NCBI RefSeq assembly: GCF_013359755.1
Contig: NZ_JABMCJ010000091.1
Span: 62,001 to 126,000 of the forward strand
Reading direction: 5' to 3'
Source: Tardiphaga robiniae
Lineage (GTDB): Bacteria; Pseudomonadota; Alphaproteobacteria; Rhizobiales; Xanthobacteraceae
Length of the DNA stretch: 64,000 nt
The position numbers were made by a program, and so were the translations under genes. Every line of letters starts with the position of its first letter. Within the stretch, counting starts at the first letter, position 1. Below, piece after piece: positions 62,003-64,000 of this stretch. Under the pieces are notes generated by a model. That model worked only from the letters and a program-made list of their open reading frames with translations. It did no database searches and was not told the DNA's origin.

Positions 62003-62290
62003 TTAAGCACCGTATCGAACAAACTCGCCGGGGCGGTTGCCGCGGTTGGAGCAGATGAAGACATTACCCGTCGACTGGCTGAAAAGCATCAGGGAGCCGA
62101 TCGACTGGATCATCGAACGCAGGAGCTCGGTAAACCGAGACCACGTCATCCACGCTGGCCGGATAATGGCCATCGAGGTCTTATGCGGAAGTATCGTAAC
62201 ATCGATACCGGCCTTCTCAAGCCGGCGGGCGACCACCTTAATGTTGTCGCCCTTCGCACGGTTAGTCTCAAGAATGTAGCTACGACGCAT
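62003..62290 (-). CDS. Hypothetical protein, small
   Basis: A 95-residue protein (MRRSYILETNRAKGDNIKVV, then ARRLEKAGIDVTILPHKTSM, ending in GNRPGEFVRYGA). AGGAG lies seven bases before the ATG, which supports translation. No domain or homolog is recognised. Its codon use is less GC-biased than the housekeeping genes, in line with an accessory region. Confidence 0.45.
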   Translation of the reverse strand: MRRSYILETNRAKGDNIKVVARRLEKAGIDVTILPHKTSMAIIRPAWMTWSRFTELLRSMIQSIGSLMLFSQSTGNVFICSNRGNRPGEFVRYGA

Positions 62291-62734
62291 TGCAGACTCC
62301 TATGAGAAGCCCCCAGGGTCGATAAGATTACATTAAGTATTTGAAAAACGTCTAGTTGCGTTTTGACGCATCTGTCGCAACGGGCGAGGCGCCTAATCTG
62401 TCTCCCCGAGAAAAGCTCGGGCGCGGGCGACCGAACAGTAGGCGGCCTCGTGCGGACCGACGAGCTCAACGAGCAAGTCGCGCGTGACTGTTTGGGAGCG
62501 GAAGATCGTCGAGAGGGATGCGCCCGAATGGATCGCGGCGACGATTGGCCAGCACTCAGCCCACGAAGCTGAGTCCGCGACAGCCCTCGACCTGGCTGAT
62601 CCTGAGAGCCAGCATCAGGTTGGCGGAGAGGGCGACCCGCACACTCTTTAAGCATTGGAGAGAAGGCTGAATTCAAGCGGCCTTCGTATTCGCACCGCGA
62701 CTAGAGACCCGCCGGATTCGTCCCCGACGGGTTT
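62291..62734. other. Stretch without supported genes
   Basis: About 440 bases. Short open frames on both strands lack ribosome sites and familiar domains. A 55-residue frame near 62480-62650 (VTVWERKIVERDAPEW, no ATG) may be a gene remnant. I see no operator or RNA gene with certainty. Confidence 0.4.
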
Positions 62735-63874
62735 TCACTTCTTTTTCTTGGTTTCCTCGCCGCGTGCGGGGACAGACGCGTCACTGCCGTTAGACAACTC
62801 GCCATCGTCAGTATTCAGCTGCAATATTCTGCCTTCGACTGTTGGCAAAAAAACTAAGCGCGAACCGATTTCATTGATCGTACGCACGTGAGTTCGTAGA
62901 AGGGTATGCTCGTCGGGTTCTTCGTCAGCAGCCGCCGTTGGCTCCGCCGCACGAAATTCATAGTGTATGCCTTGATCCAGTTTGTTCGCGATCCGGTGAA
63001 GAGAAATTAGCAGCTCGTTCTCCAATTCGTTTTTTCTCGCCGCATCGCCTTCGTACTTTTGAATTAATTCATCGCGAAGATCTCGAAGGTTGCTTTCCAT
63101 CTTTTCGTTCGCTTGCGCGTCGAGCTGCTCGCCCATCTTCTGAGGCAGTGACAGCTTCTTTATTTCGCCCTTGAGTTTTTTGATTTCGAGGGTTTGTTTA
63201 TAGAAGGCTGCAATGCGCTCAATTGCGGTCGCGAGCGCCACGCCGGATACCGGCCAGATATCCAGCAACACCGTGAGATCTGAGCTTGATATCGTTTTGA
63301 TCGTCGGGTCACGGCGTTGCCCTGTCGTCAATTCTTCGAAGACGCGAACAATTTTTGCCGTATCAGCAAGCTCCTTGGCGAAACGGTCCAATTTGCTATC
63401 AATGCTCTCACGCGGGACGAGAAGGCCTATCTCAGCTTCGCCCGGTTTCAAGTCATCTTTTGCGATTTCGAGCCGACCTAATCCCTTTATGATTTCGGTT
63501 GCCGCACTCACATCTGCCTCGAACTCGTTTTGCTCTTCCTGGATTTCCTTGAGCGCGATAGAGGGCGTTATGGCGTTCCGCGAAAAGATCTCGTCAATGA
63601 CTTCTAGTAATTTGCTACCGATGAAGTGGGATAGATGGAGTTCTTCTAGAGCCTGTTTCCAAGCGGGCGGAAAATCGTTCGTCTCCACTTTTTCAAGAGA
63701 TTCGCGAAGTCGCTCAAGGACGGTGCTCACCTGTTGCTGATATGAGGGGGTGGCCGGATCGTTGACTTGATTCAACAAAAAACCCGACAGGCGTTGAAGG
63801 TCTGCCAAGATCGCGGCCCGTTCCACGGCCTTGAGTGCGGCATCGACTATAAGATGCAGACGTTCAACGTTCAC
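62735..63874 (-). CDS. Large helical protein of unknown function (TISSSDL family)
   Basis: A 379-residue protein starting at GTG 63874, six or so bases after GGGGGAA. It is mostly helical, with a hydrophobic segment (LTVLLDIWPVSGVALATAIERIAAFY) and following coiled coil (TLEIKKLKGEIKKL...). The core reads GEAEIGLLVPRESIDSKLDRFAKELA and KTISSSDLTVLLD, a pattern I recall in scattered bacterial proteins without a known role. The tail is acidic and ends KKKK. Lower GC than the rest of the window suggests transfer. Membrane association is possible but unproven. Confidence 0.6.
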   Translation of the reverse strand: MNVERLHLIVDAALKAVERAAILADLQRLSGFLLNQVNDPATPSYQQQVSTVLERLRESLEKVETNDFPPAWKQALEELHLSHFIGSKLLEVIDEIFSRNAITPSIALKEIQEEQNEFEADVSAATEIIKGLGRLEIAKDDLKPGEAEIGLLVPRESIDSKLDRFAKELADTAKIVRVFEELTTGQRRDPTIKTISSSDLTVLLDIWPVSGVALATAIERIAAFYKQTLEIKKLKGEIKKLSLPQKMGEQLDAQANEKMESNLRDLRDELIQKYEGDAARKNELENELLISLHRIANKLDQGIHYEFRAAEPTAAADEEPDEHTLLRTHVRTINEIGSRLVFLPTVEGRILQLNTDDGELSNGSDASVPARGEETKKKK

Positions 63875-64000
63875 AGTATTCCCCCGAGTTCTGCAATGTA
63901 TGCGCCAGCTTTTGCAGGCGTCGTTGTTGTGCGCTGAAACGTGCGTAGGATAGGAAAAGTCGAAAAAGTGAAGGAAATTCAAGGGCGATGGCGGAGCCGG

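Noticed and set aside
62363-62676. Short frames on both strands in the 62.3-62.7 kb gap
   Set aside because: No start context, no domain, and overlapping each other. At most a gene remnant.
1-64000. tRNA or rRNA genes
   Set aside because: I found no cloverleaf-like segment with a TTC-loop motif or rRNA signature in the gaps. A tRNAscan run would settle this.

Overview
The window looks like chromosomal DNA from a high-GC alphaproteobacterium of the Bradyrhizobium / Rhodopseudomonas / Afipia group (Nitrobacteraceae). The evidence is the divK-pleD pair beside rpmG, an EipB-type envelope protein, a DinB with an N-terminal Cys4 motif, the gene order pyrB-pyrC'-plsY...dprA...topA-rnr, a lysine-rich H1-like miniprotein, and many long extragenic palindromes of the kind seen in that family. 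The genus is inferred from gene content only. I saw no rRNA, tRNA, CRISPR array, transposase or integrase.

Layout. 1-8.9 kb: a partial GrdB-like gene, a secreted lytic transglycosylase, an AzlCD amino-acid exporter, an orphan TctC-type binding protein, TrmO, and a leftward run of HIT, DUF482, GDPD and RidA genes, then eipB. 8.9-13.9 kb: malonyl-CoA decarboxylase, an orphan NrtA-like binding protein, and a flavin reductase-MarR fusion divergent from a NicX-like ring-cleaving dioxygenase. 13.9-19.3 kb: a leftward CusAB-type heavy-metal RND operon with a YtkA/FixH-like protein and a Cys-rich secreted protein. 19.4-24.2 kb: dinB, DUF3572, divK-pleD and rpmG. 24.3-27.6 kb: an LLM flavin oxidoreductase and a divergent LysR/SDR pair. 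28-42.9 kb: the housekeeping series NUDIX, DUF983, rnr, topA, dprA, plsY, pyrC', pyrB. It is interrupted by two accessory inserts: HxlR/SDR plus azoR/HxlR between topA and dprA, and a possible PD-(D/E)XK protein plus an alpha/beta hydrolase between dprA and plsY. 43-50.6 kb: a TetR/MFS pair, a VanX-type dipeptidase, AidB-like dehydrogenase with a CPBP protease, and ruvX with an AEC transporter. 51-58.6 kb: nitronate monooxygenase and gatC-orf77-gatA, a HisKA_2 sensor kinase, a patatin lipoprotein, then gatB. 58.6-61.2 kb: small proteins (H1-like, Sel1-like, an Inh-type protease inhibitor, a secreted Gly/Tyr-rich protein). 61.4-64 kb: lower-GC genes of unknown function, probably the edge of an accessory island.

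Several accessory units are divergent regulator/target pairs, and their operators can be read from the sequence. The HxlR at 35.2 kb has three copies of a 17-bp palindrome around it. The TetR/MFS unit has a matching 16-bp site in front of each gene. The LysR/SDR promoter has a perfect CGGATA/TATCCG palindrome. The Cus operon has an AATCCC/GGGATT palindrome upstream. The most unusual loci are the reductase-MarR/NicX-like module, the pyrC' gene that lacks the dihydroorotase HxH motif, the nuclease-like gene next to dprA, and the uncharacterised helical and zinc-ribbon proteins at the right end.
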